NCBI GenBank assembly: GCA_019359595.1
Contig: JAHHGZ010000021.1
Location: forward strand, 1 to 64,000
Direction of reading: 5' to 3'
DNA: 64,000 nt
Origin: Cyanomargarita calcarea GSE-NOS-MK-12-04C
Lineage (GTDB): Bacteria; Cyanobacteriota; Cyanobacteriia; Cyanobacteriales; Nostocaceae
Positions within the stretch are counted from its first letter, which is position 1, and every line of letters starts with the position of its first letter. The translations under genes and the position numbers were made by a program. The notes under the pieces are model-generated. The model did not search any database. It had not been told where the DNA came from and saw only the letters and a list, made by a program, of their open reading frames with translations. Below are positions 1 to 8,259 of the stretch, in pieces.

Positions 1-47
1 GCTTGGATGACTTTCAGACGGAGGTCGTAACTGTAGGGTTTGGGCAT
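1..47 (-). CDS. IS630 family transposase, N-terminal fragment (runs off the left edge)
   Basis: Starting with ATG at 47 and reading leftwards, the frame encodes MPKPYSYDLRLKVIQ and then leaves the window. The PYSYDLR..V start is typical of cyanobacterial IS630 transposases, whose N-terminus is a helix-turn-helix DNA-binding domain. The DDE catalytic core would lie outside. Only 15 residues are visible, so this is a motif match and intactness is unknown. Confidence 0.65.
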   Translation of the reverse strand, partial: MPKPYSYDLRLKVIQ

Positions 48-124
48 CGAAATAAATGCGATCGCACGTAAGGAGCATTTGGGATTACTTCCAGTTTATA
101 CCATAACCGCCTTGGCGGTTGCTA
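1..124 (-). mobile_element. End of an IS630-type insertion sequence (partial)
   Basis: The first ~120 bases read on the minus strand as the end of an IS630 (Tc1/mariner-like) element followed by the start of its transposase. A hairpin with 7-bp arms (AACCGCC/GGCGGTT) lies at 105-120, close to the tip, and the transposase ATG is at 47. The tip abuts a TA-containing stretch at the broken end of the M16 peptidase gene. IS630 elements are known to insert at TA. The exact outer base cannot be fixed, because the other end is outside the window. The identification rests on the transposase N-terminus and on the abrupt loss of M16 similarity. Confidence 0.7.
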
Positions 125-637
125 TACTACCCGTTTTTCACTCGTGAGATGATCGGGGGTAATTAAGGAACCTTCCATGCGATCGCTTTCTAAAGTCAGG
201 AGTGCTTCGAGTTTATCGCGCTGCACTGTGCCAAAGTAAGCTGTTTCGTCGTAGCTGGTAAAAGCGTTGAACTGACTGCCCAAAGCACTAAACAGCCGAC
301 CAAACTGTACTGGCCGATCAGCGGTACCTTTAAACATTAAATGTTCTAGTTGGTGAGAGATACCACTTTCACCCACTCCTTCATTCCGCGAGCCAACTTT
401 ATACCAAACTTGTACGCTTACTACTGGTGCAGTATGGACTTCTTTAGTTAGCACCGTTAAGCCGTTATCTAAGACGGTTTTACGTACACCTTGAGTGAGT
501 GATAAACCAAATACAGGTGCAGCATTGGCTATTTGCGGTGAGATGTCGCTGATACTTGAAAATATCGGAATCCCGAGGAGAAAACTAAGGAATAATCCCA
601 CAAGAATGTATGGGCGCAGTTTTCGGAAAAAAGGCAT
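122..637 (-). pseudogene. M16 family zinc peptidase, truncated by an insertion sequence
   Basis: This is the N-terminal 171 residues of a secreted or membrane-anchored M16 (pitrilysin/processing-protease) peptidase. Residues 10-30 form a hydrophobic signal or anchor segment. The inverted zinc motif HxxEH is present as HQLEH at 95-99, followed by MFKGT. Family members have more than 400 residues, but this one stops right after SEKRVV, where the conserved helix with the third zinc ligand should begin. The stop codon lies at the junction with the IS630-type tip at 1-124. The protein would lack the third ligand and the C-terminal half, so it is very likely non-functional. Two other M16 genes at 10-12.7 kb are intact. 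Confidence 0.85.
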
Positions 638-964
638 AGGTTAAGGAGAAATTACTGTGAGTAGGTAACTAAGTTGATGTTTTTCTTTCTAGTTTAGTAG
701 GGGAAATCTCGCATGAAAGTATGAAGACGCTAAGTTTTTTGAACTATCTTCATCTCTCAGGTTTTTGTTCGGTAATTCGTTAAGAAAAATGAAAATTTGT
801 TTTAGTGGATAATTATACGTTTTTAGCCCGTATTAGTGCATTTTTTCCTTCTGTAGTAGTCCACCACATTGATTCCGAGGGCTGCAAGATCCCCGACTTT
901 GCAAAAGTTGTCGGGGATCTGACATCACAGTGAAAGTATATTTAGTTACTTCATTAAGTGGATT
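638..964. other. Intergenic region
   Basis: No gene is visible in these ~330 bases. They hold the upstream region of the truncated M16 gene and the 3' region of the SDR gene, including the hairpin at 887-920. The rest is AT-rich. Confidence 0.6.
887..920 (-). terminator. Hairpin downstream of the SDR gene
   Basis: AGATCCCCGAC (887-897) pairs perfectly with GTCGGGGATCT (910-920) around a 12-base loop. It lies 45 bases past the stop of the minus-strand SDR gene, the right place for a terminator. No long T-run follows on the minus strand, so it may instead be a dispersed cyanobacterial hairpin repeat. Confidence 0.5.
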
Positions 965-1921
965 TTACTTAGCGGCCTCAACACCGCTAATTTTCAACAC
1001 ATCAGTCATAGTGGCACAATAATTTGATAAGCCAAAATTTGCAGGGTTAATTATTTTGTTATAAGTAAAATGTGGATGGTTCATGCAGAATCTATCCCAA
1101 GCTGCCATCTGAATCTTAAATACAGCAATAATTAAATTCGCTAAGGATGTAGATAGAGGAATGCGGAAGAGAATCTTTTTCCCGAGATAGCGACAAACTT
1201 CTTCGATTGCTTGGTTGGCTGTTAGCTGAGTTTGCCCTAAAACAAGCTGGCGGGATTCACCTAATGTGGGAGGATTATCTATTAGGTGTGTGATGACAGT
1301 CGCAATGTCTCGTCCGTGGATGAAGTGAAAACTACCGTCTGCTTTCAGAAACCGAATCAAATTAACATATTTCGTGACTTCTGGTATTCCAGATGTTAAA
1401 TGCGAATAGGGTTTTTTCTCATCCCCACCCAAAACTAAAGTCGGAAAAACTGTAGTAATTTTGGGTGCGATCGCTAATCCTGCCTTTTTATGCAAGCAGT
1501 CGTATTTGGAACGAATATAATCTGTACCAATCTCCCCTGCTTCCTTGAGTGGCTGATTGTTGCTATCCAATACGCTAGCAGTCGAAAAATATATCACCTG
1601 TTCGCATTTTTCTGGATCTAACAGCTTCATCAACTCCAGGGTTTTATCGACATTAATCTCAAATGTGCGATCGCCTCCCCATGCTGTAGCCGTTAGTACT
1701 GCAGTATTAATTGTTTTCAGCAAGTCAGCGAACTGTTCAATTTCTAGCATATCACCTTGTAACACAGTGATGCCGGGACGCGCCTGTATGTCTACTTGTA
1801 GCTTATCTGGGTTTCTCACCAACAGATACAGATCGTGTTCTGTTTCCTGGATTAATTTTTCTGATATGTAATGACCGACACAACCACTTGCACCTGTCAC
1901 TAAAATACGTTTTTGACTCAT
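965..1921 (-). CDS. NAD(P)-dependent epimerase/dehydratase (SDR family)
   Basis: The 318-residue protein has an extended short-chain dehydrogenase/reductase fold. The N-terminal Rossmann motif is VTGASGCVG (residues 8-16, GxxGxxG). The catalytic YxxxK is present as YIRSK near residue 136. After the cofactor domain comes a variable substrate-binding half, as in nucleotide-sugar epimerases and reductases. It is a single gene with hemE upstream in the same direction, separated by about 170 bases. The substrate cannot be read from the sequence; sugar nucleotides, flavonoid-like compounds or steroid-like compounds are all used by relatives. Confidence 0.85.
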   Translation of the reverse strand: MSQKRILVTGASGCVGHYISEKLIQETEHDLYLLVRNPDKLQVDIQARPGITVLQGDMLEIEQFADLLKTINTAVLTATAWGGDRTFEINVDKTLELMKLLDPEKCEQVIYFSTASVLDSNNQPLKEAGEIGTDYIRSKYDCLHKKAGLAIAPKITTVFPTLVLGGDEKKPYSHLTSGIPEVTKYVNLIRFLKADGSFHFIHGRDIATVITHLIDNPPTLGESRQLVLGQTQLTANQAIEEVCRYLGKKILFRIPLSTSLANLIIAVFKIQMAAWDRFCMNHPHFTYNKIINPANFGLSNYCATMTDVLKISGVEAAK

Positions 1922-2090
1922 AAGAAAATTTCTAAATATCCGATCGTTAGTTATTATTTTGTGTCGGAGGTCTCACAAGTAACAACTACAATAGACTACT
2001 AAATTGGTCAGGAAAAAATATTTATTTTTAAACGCAAAGGAACGCAAAGAAATTTCTCTGCGTCCCTAGTAAGTTTAAACAACCAACCAC

Positions 2091-3149
2091 TCAACTAACA
2101 GTAGTAGGACTGAGTTGTTTGGCGGTTTCAAAGAAGAAAGCCACGTTTTCTTCTGGGGTTGAGGGTAGAACACCGTGACCGAGATTGAGGATGTGTCCCC
2201 AGTTACCCGCTTTCCGAACTGTATCAAGGATGCGGGAATGGATAAATTCTTTGGAGCCAAACAAGACACCAGGATCAAGATTTCCTTGAACTTTCATGTG
2301 TTTGCCCAATCTTTGCCGTGCTGAAGCCATGTCTACTGTCCAATCTACAGTGACAATATCCGCACCAGATTCACCCATCCGTTCTAGTACACCCGCACTA
2401 CCACTAACTAGAAGAATTAGAGGTGTATCTGGATGGGTTTGTTTGACAAGCTCAAATACCCGTTTTTGGTAGGGGAGAGCAAAGGTATCATAATCTTGGG
2501 GACAGAGTTGACCTGCCCAAGAATCGAACATTTGTACTACTTGAGCGCCGCAGTCAATTTGGTAGCGGACATAGGTGGCGATCGCTTCGGTCAATTTCCC
2601 TAAGAGTTGATGTAGGGTGGTGGGGTCTGAGAACGCCATATTTTTGATGACGGAGTAGGTTTTGGAACCTTTGCCTTCAACTGCATATGCAGCTAAAGTC
2701 CAAGGGGCACCGACAAAGCCTAGTACAGTGGATTTGTTGCCTACTTCCGAGCGGAGTGCGCTGATAATGGTTCTGATGAATGGTACAGATTCATCTGGAT
2801 TTAAGGGACGCAGGTTGTCTACCTGTTCTTGAGTGCGAATGGGTGCGTGAATAATTGGACCTTTGCCTTCAGCAATGTCCATCTCAATACCTAAACCGGG
2901 TAAGGGAGTTACAATGTCGGAAAACAGAATGACTCCATCTGGTTGGAAAGCTTTCCAAGGTTGCAAGGAAACTTCAATCGCAACTTCGGGTATTTCGGAG
3001 CGATCGCGAAAGGAAGGATATTTTTCCCTTAAGTCTCGATAGGCTTTCATATATCGTCCGGCTTGTCGCATCATCCAAACAGGCGGACGATCTAATATTT
3101 CACCACGAGCAGCCCGCAGCAGATGAGGAACGTTATCGGAAACACCCAT
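2091..3149 (-). CDS. hemE: Uroporphyrinogen decarboxylase
   Basis: HemE removes four carboxylates from uroporphyrinogen III to give coproporphyrinogen III, the first step toward haem and chlorophyll after the sirohaem/cobalamin branch. The 352 residues match the usual length. The N-terminal signature [12 protein letters not shown] (about residues 22-33) contains the arginines that hold the substrate carboxylates. The conserved VTVDW segment (around 270) and [15 protein letters not shown] near the C-terminus are present. The start [17 protein letters not shown] is the standard cyanobacterial N-terminus. It is probably transcribed alone or with the downstream SDR gene. Confidence 0.97.
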   Translation of the reverse strand: MGVSDNVPHLLRAARGEILDRPPVWMMRQAGRYMKAYRDLREKYPSFRDRSEIPEVAIEVSLQPWKAFQPDGVILFSDIVTPLPGLGIEMDIAEGKGPIIHAPIRTQEQVDNLRPLNPDESVPFIRTIISALRSEVGNKSTVLGFVGAPWTLAAYAVEGKGSKTYSVIKNMAFSDPTTLHQLLGKLTEAIATYVRYQIDCGAQVVQMFDSWAGQLCPQDYDTFALPYQKRVFELVKQTHPDTPLILLVSGSAGVLERMGESGADIVTVDWTVDMASARQRLGKHMKVQGNLDPGVLFGSKEFIHSRILDTVRKAGNWGHILNLGHGVLPSTPEENVAFFFETAKQLSPTTVS

Positions 3150-3472
3150 TTAACACTTCATCCTAAAGATTTTTTTATGCCACATTTCAGCTTATCATTC
3201 CAAGATTGCTGTTTGATTTGGGTGCAAAATCATAGACCTACAGAAAAAAGTTACCTCAAACCAGTGCTGGTAAGGATTTGGGATTGTGGCGCATCCAGTT
3301 ACACTGTTTAGAAAATTTAATGGTTACGAGTACTCTGAACTTTAATTTTAGCTTTGTTGTGCTGAGTAGGTGCTAAAAGTGTTGAATGTTTAATTGTATA
3401 CAGTTTTGTGTTTCAATACTCAATACTTTACAGACGCAATCCACGGCGTAAGAGTCAATATCAGTAAATTAT
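3150..3472. other. Intergenic region between divergent genes
   Basis: These ~320 bases separate hemE (minus) from the membrane-protein gene (plus) and should contain both promoters. I see no RNA gene, repeat or convincing coding frame. Confidence 0.5.
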
Positions 3473-4204
3473 ATGCAAATTAACTCAACAACTTCTACAG
3501 ATAGCACTAGAAAAGCACAACAACTTTTAATACCGCGCAAACGGCAAAGAAATTTCTTTCTCTTATTCACCCTGATAACTGTTTTAGGATGGGTTGCGGG
3601 TGGATTTGCCAGCCTGGGCTTAGAAAAAGCTTTTGTAGAAACGCTAACATCTGGTGTTTTAGCAAAACAAGAAATTTGGTATAGCCTCGCAAGATACCTG
3701 AGCAACGGTGTATTTGCGGCAATTTTTGGTGCAGATCAGGCATTGCTTCTACGTCAATATGTGTCCGGTTGGTTGTGGATGCTCGCTACCACTGCCGGTT
3801 GGCTAGTTTGTAATAGTGTCTCTGCGGCATGGATTAACTATATTTCATTCATTGCCTCATCTTCAAATACCATTTTATCGGCTGAGGAAGCTCTTGTTTT
3901 TGGTATTTTGTCAACCCTAGCGTATATTATTTCTGGAATTTGGTTGGGATTTTTCCAATGGATAGTTCTACGTCGGTATGTTACAGGTGCTTGGTGGTGG
4001 AATTTTTTACCCTCATTTGCATTTACCTTAATTAGTATTTTGGTTTACCTGCTTTCCTTGGTACAAGATTTTATTCCTGAAGCAATCCGCAGCCAAATAA
4101 TATATTTGAGCGGACAAGGATTTACAGCCTTAATTTTGGGAGTTATTCCAGCGATTGGTTTGTGCAATTTGAAAATTTCATCAAACCGCACCACCGAGGT
4201 TTAA
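3473..4204 (+). CDS. Conserved hypothetical integral membrane protein
   Basis: The 243-residue protein was not matched to a named family. After a basic N-terminus (residues 18-26, rich in R and K) there are about five to six hydrophobic segments: residues ~28-48, ~75-90, ~95-115, ~140-165, ~178-198 and ~215-232. Aromatic and arginine pairs (LLLRQYVSGWLWML, WIVLRRYVTGAWWW) recur before two of the segments, suggesting an internal duplication. It is an isolated gene with no operon partner. A membrane location is clear; the function is unknown. Confidence 0.7.
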   Translation: MQINSTTSTDSTRKAQQLLIPRKRQRNFFLLFTLITVLGWVAGGFASLGLEKAFVETLTSGVLAKQEIWYSLARYLSNGVFAAIFGADQALLLRQYVSGWLWMLATTAGWLVCNSVSAAWINYISFIASSSNTILSAEEALVFGILSTLAYIISGIWLGFFQWIVLRRYVTGAWWWNFLPSFAFTLISILVYLLSLVQDFIPEAIRSQIIYLSGQGFTALILGVIPAIGLCNLKISSNRTTEV

Positions 4205-4889
4205 AAAGCGTTTAGTGAAGGGTTCGTTCGTTGTTGCATCTGGATAGCGTCTGCGGGGCCTTTTTGCCAAATTGGGTTAAGAACTGGTTCGCTAAAATTA
4301 TGCCACTAACTAACTACTATCTTTGTAAAGATAATTGTGCAAGTTTAACTTCATGTTAATGATAATAAATTTGAGTAAACATCTGGTTAAGCTTCAGAAC
4401 AATGGTGATAACTTATAAATAGGCACAGAGAAGACCGTAAAAGAAAGGTCTGAAATTAGAGCCAGTGCCTCCCGCTCTAAAATTATCGCGATCGCCTACT
4501 CGAATGTGACATCCAAGTAAATGTGTTTTAGCCTTGAGTTTACCTGTGTTGTTTTGGAGGATTTTAAGACCAAAGCCGGAAATGCCTGCCTGGTTGGAAT
4601 GGGGGATGCACAATTATCGGTAGAAGTGATTGCGAATCTTATCCACATTTAGTAGAGAAAGTTTCTTCTGATTTTTAACTATTTACGAAATCATCGCATT
4701 ATTAAACCGCCGCAAGCTGCTGATATGTATCCATCGTAGCTTCCGGCGGTTTGATTTTTGAGAGTTGTAATTAAGAGTTATATATTAGATTTATCGAATT
4801 GACCAGAATAAAAGCATCCCTTGAAAAAAAAATGGACGATAACCAAACTTTCTCGGTACTCCTAACTCCTAACTCCTAACTCCTAACTC
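4205..4889. other. 685-base gene-free region
   Basis: No convincing gene is present. A 66-codon minus-strand frame at 4413-4613 has no recognisable features. The region holds a long hairpin (4704-4752) and a 7-bp tandem repeat at its right end. Confidence 0.5.
4704..4752. repeat. 15-bp inverted repeat (hairpin)
   Basis: The left arm at 4704-4718 and the right arm at 4738-4752 (AGCTTCCGGCGGTTT) pair over 15 positions with one mismatch, around a 19-base loop. The sequence GATTTTTG follows on the plus strand. It is about 500 bases from the nearest upstream plus-strand gene, so it may terminate an unrecognised transcript or be a dispersed palindromic repeat. Confidence 0.6.
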
Positions 4890-4897
4890 CTAACTCC
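4858..4897. repeat. Heptamer tandem repeat (ACTCCTA)n
   Basis: Five to six copies of ACTCCTA lie in tandem, a short tandemly repeated repetitive (STRR) sequence typical of heterocystous cyanobacteria. It overlaps the last codons of the metallophosphoesterase gene, whose stop at 4890-4892 falls inside the array. Confidence 0.9.
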
Positions 4898-5747
4898 GCT
4901 CCTTCAACCTTTGTAGGGTAATGATAGTAACTTCTGGTGGGCAAAACAAGCGTCCTGGTGGATAAGTACCTAAGCCGCGATTAACGTATAACTGATTATT
5001 CCCCACCTTGTGAAATCCCTGCGCCCATTCCCAATGTCGAGCTACTTTTGTACAGCCTCCTTGTAGATATGGAAAACGTCGCCGCATTTTCCTAGGGATT
5101 TTGCGAATAACTTTATTGTACAGTTTGTTGTAATAGATCACAGCAGGTCCCATTCCTGGAATTACGATTTGACCACCGTGGGTATGACCAGATAGCTGCA
5201 AATCTACGCGCCACTGTTGTAATATTTCCGCAGTATCTGGATTGTGGGACAAGACGATGCACGGTTTTGCTGAGTCTAACTGGCTCATTACTGATGCGGG
5301 TTTGAATTCTCTTGACCAATAATCAGCCAGTCCTACTATGGGTAGTTCTGTTCCTAGTGGATAGGCGATTTCATTCCAAAGAACGTGAATACCAATACTA
5401 GTGAAGGCTTTTATTACTTGTGGTTTCGAGTCGCTGTAACATATGTCGTGGTTGCCAAGTGAGGCATAGATCCCAAGACGACTTTGCAGATGCTTGAGTC
5501 GTAGTACAAGTTGATGAATGGGTGAAGGATCGTCGGTTATATAGTCGCCGGTTAATACAACTAAATCCGGTTCCGCTTCGTTAGTGACGGCGATCGCTTT
5601 TTCTAACATTTCTTCCGACAGTCGCAAACCATCGTAATGTAAATCCGACATCTGCACCAGCTTCGTGCCTTCTAAGGATGGTGGCAAATCTGCGATCTTA
5701 ACCGTTAACTTCTCAACACTCAACGGGCCAGATAACAACCAGTGCAT
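4890..5747 (-). CDS. Metallophosphoesterase, YkuE-like
   Basis: The 285-residue protein is a calcineurin-like dinuclear metal phosphoesterase. The five family motifs appear in order: MSDLHYD (residues ~33-39, D-x-H), LTGDYITDD (~65-73), GNHD (~98-101), a mid-region histidine in LSHNPD, and SGHTHGGQ (~186-193). The closest pattern is the YkuE/YaeI branch that acts on lipid-linked or membrane phosphoesters. A short hydrophobic start (MHWLLSG) gives no clear signal peptide. The extreme C-terminus runs into a heptamer repeat that supplies the stop codon. The substrate is not deducible. Confidence 0.9.
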   Translation of the reverse strand: MHWLLSGPLSVEKLTVKIADLPPSLEGTKLVQMSDLHYDGLRLSEEMLEKAIAVTNEAEPDLVVLTGDYITDDPSPIHQLVLRLKHLQSRLGIYASLGNHDICYSDSKPQVIKAFTSIGIHVLWNEIAYPLGTELPIVGLADYWSREFKPASVMSQLDSAKPCIVLSHNPDTAEILQQWRVDLQLSGHTHGGQIVIPGMGPAVIYYNKLYNKVIRKIPRKMRRRFPYLQGGCTKVARHWEWAQGFHKVGNNQLYVNRGLGTYPPGRLFCPPEVTIITLQRLKERS

Positions 5748-6178
5748 AATCTAACTGACGCTCCTCAGACCAGCGCTTACAGCTTATCAAATGATTCTCT
5801 AAATATGCGTAGACAAAGAAACAACTTCTTTAAAACTTTATGAAAGCCAATATTTATTTAGTATTTATACTTAAGATGCCCATACTTTTTATAGCAAGCG
5901 TATTCACTGGTTTTAGATTTATCACTTATCCTAAATTATAAAACAGTTATTAATTTAATCCACTATATGCTTTTTCTTTTGTGAGATGAGCGTCTCACCT
6001 GTCCTAAATTTAGTAGGCAATACGACACTATCCAGAATTACTTGTATTCGAGTTGACAAAATATTGAGAAGAAAATTGCTTTTATTTTTGGAGTTTGCTG
6101 ATAAATAATCCTTTATGAAACCCAAGCTGACAAAATCGGCTAATCTAATATTATTAAGGACTTTAATGGGACAATACC
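5748..6178. other. Intergenic region between divergent genes
   Basis: About 430 AT-rich bases separate the metallophosphoesterase (minus) from the Uma2-family gene (plus). The only structure seen is a short hairpin, GTGAGA...TCTCAC, near 5981-5998. No gene is visible. Confidence 0.5.
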
Positions 6179-6925
6179 ATGTCTACCGACGCCATCAAAC
6201 AGACAGATGAGTGGGACTGGGAAAACCCCCCTATGCCCCCCACTGACTTGATTTTTGATGATGGAGAACCCTTGGAAAGTAACCGTCACCGCATTGCGAT
6301 GAACACCCTGATTAGGTCTTTGCAAGAAGCTTGGTCTGAGCGCAATGACTTTTTCACGGGTGGTAATATGTTTGTTTACTACAACAGCGCTCAGGCTCGC
6401 AATCGTGATTTCCGTGGACCAGATTTTTTTGTGGTGCTGGATGTCGATGCTACTGTTTCTAGACAGGGCTGGGTGGTGTGGGATGAAGGTGGTCGTTACC
6501 CGGATGTAATTGTTGAATTAATGTCCCCTTCAACTGCTGCTGTTGACACAGGAATAAAAAAAGGCATTTACGAGCGGACTTTTAGAACTAGAGATTATTT
6601 TGTTTTCGATCCCTTCGATCCCGCTTCTCTACAAGGATGGCGGTTAGATGCAAACTTTCGCTATCAATCCATCGCACCCAATGAACAGGGGTGGCTTTGG
6701 TCTGAGACTTTGGGCTTTTGGTTGGGAACTTGGCAAGGAACTATAGATCGAGAAATCGCAGTGTGGTTGAGGTTTTACGATCGGGCTGAGAATTTGGTTC
6801 CTTTACCAGAAGAAGCATATGTCGCTCAAGCAGAAGAAGAACGTCAACGTGCTGAACAAGAAAAACAACGTGCCGATCGCCTAGCAGAACAATTACGCGC
6901 ACTTGGAATAGACCCACAATTTTAA
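6179..6925 (+). CDS. Uma2 family (DUF820) PD-(D/E)XK-fold protein
   Basis: The 248-residue protein has the Uma2/DUF820 fold, related to restriction endonucleases and very abundant in cyanobacteria. The active-site-like run is visible: RGPDFFVVLDVD (D at about residue 80), then PDVIVELMSPSTA (E near 113), followed by DTGIKKGIYERT and the strand TRDYFVFDP. The C-terminal ~30 residues (AQAEEERQRAEQEKQRADRL) form a charged coiled coil common in this family. It stands alone, with AAGGAC about 20 bases upstream of the ATG as a weak ribosome site. Nuclease activity is inferred from the fold; the biological role of these proteins is not established. Confidence 0.88.
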   Translation: MSTDAIKQTDEWDWENPPMPPTDLIFDDGEPLESNRHRIAMNTLIRSLQEAWSERNDFFTGGNMFVYYNSAQARNRDFRGPDFFVVLDVDATVSRQGWVVWDEGGRYPDVIVELMSPSTAAVDTGIKKGIYERTFRTRDYFVFDPFDPASLQGWRLDANFRYQSIAPNEQGWLWSETLGFWLGTWQGTIDREIAVWLRFYDRAENLVPLPEEAYVAQAEEERQRAEQEKQRADRLAEQLRALGIDPQF

Positions 6926-7027
6926 CGAATGCGTTGGGATCGTTTACGTTAAGTACAAAAACCCCCACTATAACTGCCCTTTAAAACTAAATGTAGAAAC
7001 TTTATATATAGCGTCTCCACTAAAATT

Positions 7028-7348
7028 CTAGGCATCCTCAACTTCAAGTTGAGCCATTGTTACAGCATTCAAAGCGAAAGCAAAAACGATCGGCATCGGA
7101 CACTTGAGGAAATAGGTAGAAATTACCGCTAAGATGGTGCCGACAAATGCCGATATTGACCACAATCTCTCATGAGAAGTTAATCCCTTCTCAGCTTTAA
7201 TTAATCTCAGAACTTGAGTGGGGATCGGCTCGGGCATAACGCCACCAGGAGGAAAAGCCCAGTAATTGTTGCAGCGTTCTTCAAACACATCTGTCCAACC
7301 ATTATCTTGACACCATTCTTCGATCCATGTCTCGCAATAATGTTTCAT
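7028..7348 (-). CDS. Conserved cyanobacterial hypothetical protein, two C-terminal membrane helices
   Basis: I place the start at the ATG at 7348, giving 106 residues beginning MKHYCETWIEEWCQDNGW, because cyanobacterial relatives I recall begin there. The longer frame to 7444 adds 32 residues of unlikely sequence. The N-terminal half is soluble and rich in W and C (WIEEWCQDNGWTDVFEE, NNYWAFPPGGVMPEP). The C-terminal half has two hydrophobic stretches, LWSISAFVGTILAVISTYF and MPIVFAFALNAVTMA, probably membrane helices. No enzymatic motif is seen, and the function is unknown. Confidence 0.75.
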   Translation of the reverse strand: MKHYCETWIEEWCQDNGWTDVFEERCNNYWAFPPGGVMPEPIPTQVLRLIKAEKGLTSHERLWSISAFVGTILAVISTYFLKCPMPIVFAFALNAVTMAQLEVEDA

Positions 7349-7770
7349 TTGCAGGTTAGGAATTCGTTTCAGCATAATCTTTAGAAAATAAATAAAAATA
7401 ATTGGACTATTAGAGGAGAATCTACGCTTAATCAATAATGTCAACTTTTGTTAAGGAATATAAATACCTGCAATAGTTTCAAAGAATACTTTTGCAGCTT
7501 TCCTTATATTTCAAGGCTAACAGTAGCTAACCTCGCTTTAGACGAAAAGAAAACAAACTTTACCAATACAGTAGTGAGCGCTTATAAAGTAATGAAGGAA
7601 GAAGGAAGAAGGAGGTTTATATATGTGGATACAGGACCCCAACTCAAAACGAGCGACCTGCGTTCTTATCGGGGTACCAAAAAGAACAGCGATGACAATA
7701 ATTGGTTAAGCCAACAGAAAGATGCGGTAAGCTGAAAAGCAGTTTGTTAAACCAAGTTGGCTATTCTATT
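7349..7770. other. Intergenic region between divergent genes
   Basis: About 420 bases lie between the small membrane-protein gene (minus) and the pentapeptide protein (plus). A plus-strand frame of 95 codons at 7448-7735 has no protein-like features. GAAGGAAGAAGGAAGAAGG near 7597-7615 is a purine-rich stretch. Confidence 0.45.
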
Positions 7771-8259
7771 ATGTTTTGGCGGCATCTCACGGCGTTTATT
7801 CTGGGGATTATCCTCCTTTCCCCTGCTTCCTCTGCACTGGCAGACTGGACTCACCCCTTATCGTTTAGCAATGCTGAGTTGACAAGAAGAGATTTTTCCG
7901 GTCAAAGTTTACAAGCTGCGGAGTTTTCTAATGCGAATATGGAACTCGCCAATTTTGCCGATGCTGACTTGCGGGGTGCTGTGATGAGTGCGTCCGTCAT
8001 GACAAAAGCAAATTTGCACGGAGCGAACTTAGGCAATGCAATGGTAGATCAGGTAAACTTAACAGGGGCTGATTTAAGTGATGCTATTCTCACAGAAGCT
8101 CTTTTGCTGCGGGCAATCTTCGCTAATGTGAATATAGCTGGTGCAGACTTCACAGATGCAATTTTAGATGGAGCCCAAGTCAAAGAACTATGCCAAAAAG
8201 CTAGTGGTGTGAATTCTCAAACTGGTGTCGAAACTCGTTATTCTCTAGGGTGTAAATGA
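7771..8259 (+). CDS. Exported pentapeptide-repeat protein
   Basis: I choose the ATG at 7771, which gives a clean signal peptide (MFWRHLTAFILGIILLSPASSALA, cleavage after ALA) and 162 residues; the longer frame from 7702 would bury it. The mature part is a run of pentapeptide repeats of the A(D/N)LxX type (FSNANMELANFADADLRGA and so on), which fold into a right-handed beta helix. A short C-terminal tail with two cysteines follows. The last codons overlap the purK start in the arrangement ATGA, so the two genes are translationally coupled. The protein probably sits in the periplasm or thylakoid lumen. Its role is unknown. Confidence 0.85.
   Translation: MFWRHLTAFILGIILLSPASSALADWTHPLSFSNAELTRRDFSGQSLQAAEFSNANMELANFADADLRGAVMSASVMTKANLHGANLGNAMVDQVNLTGADLSDAILTEALLLRAIFANVNIAGADFTDAILDGAQVKELCQKASGVNSQTGVETRYSLGCK

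Noticed and set aside
3123-3311. Plus-strand frame of 62 codons upstream of the membrane-protein gene
   Set aside because: It overlaps the start of hemE and has no family features.
4413-4613. Minus-strand frame of 66 codons in the long gene-free region
   Set aside because: No recognisable family, no ribosome site and an odd composition; the plus strand is also partly open, which suggests chance.
7448-7735. Plus-strand frame of 95 codons before the pentapeptide gene
   Set aside because: No hydrophobic core or motif, no ribosome site, and it includes a purine-rich low-complexity stretch.
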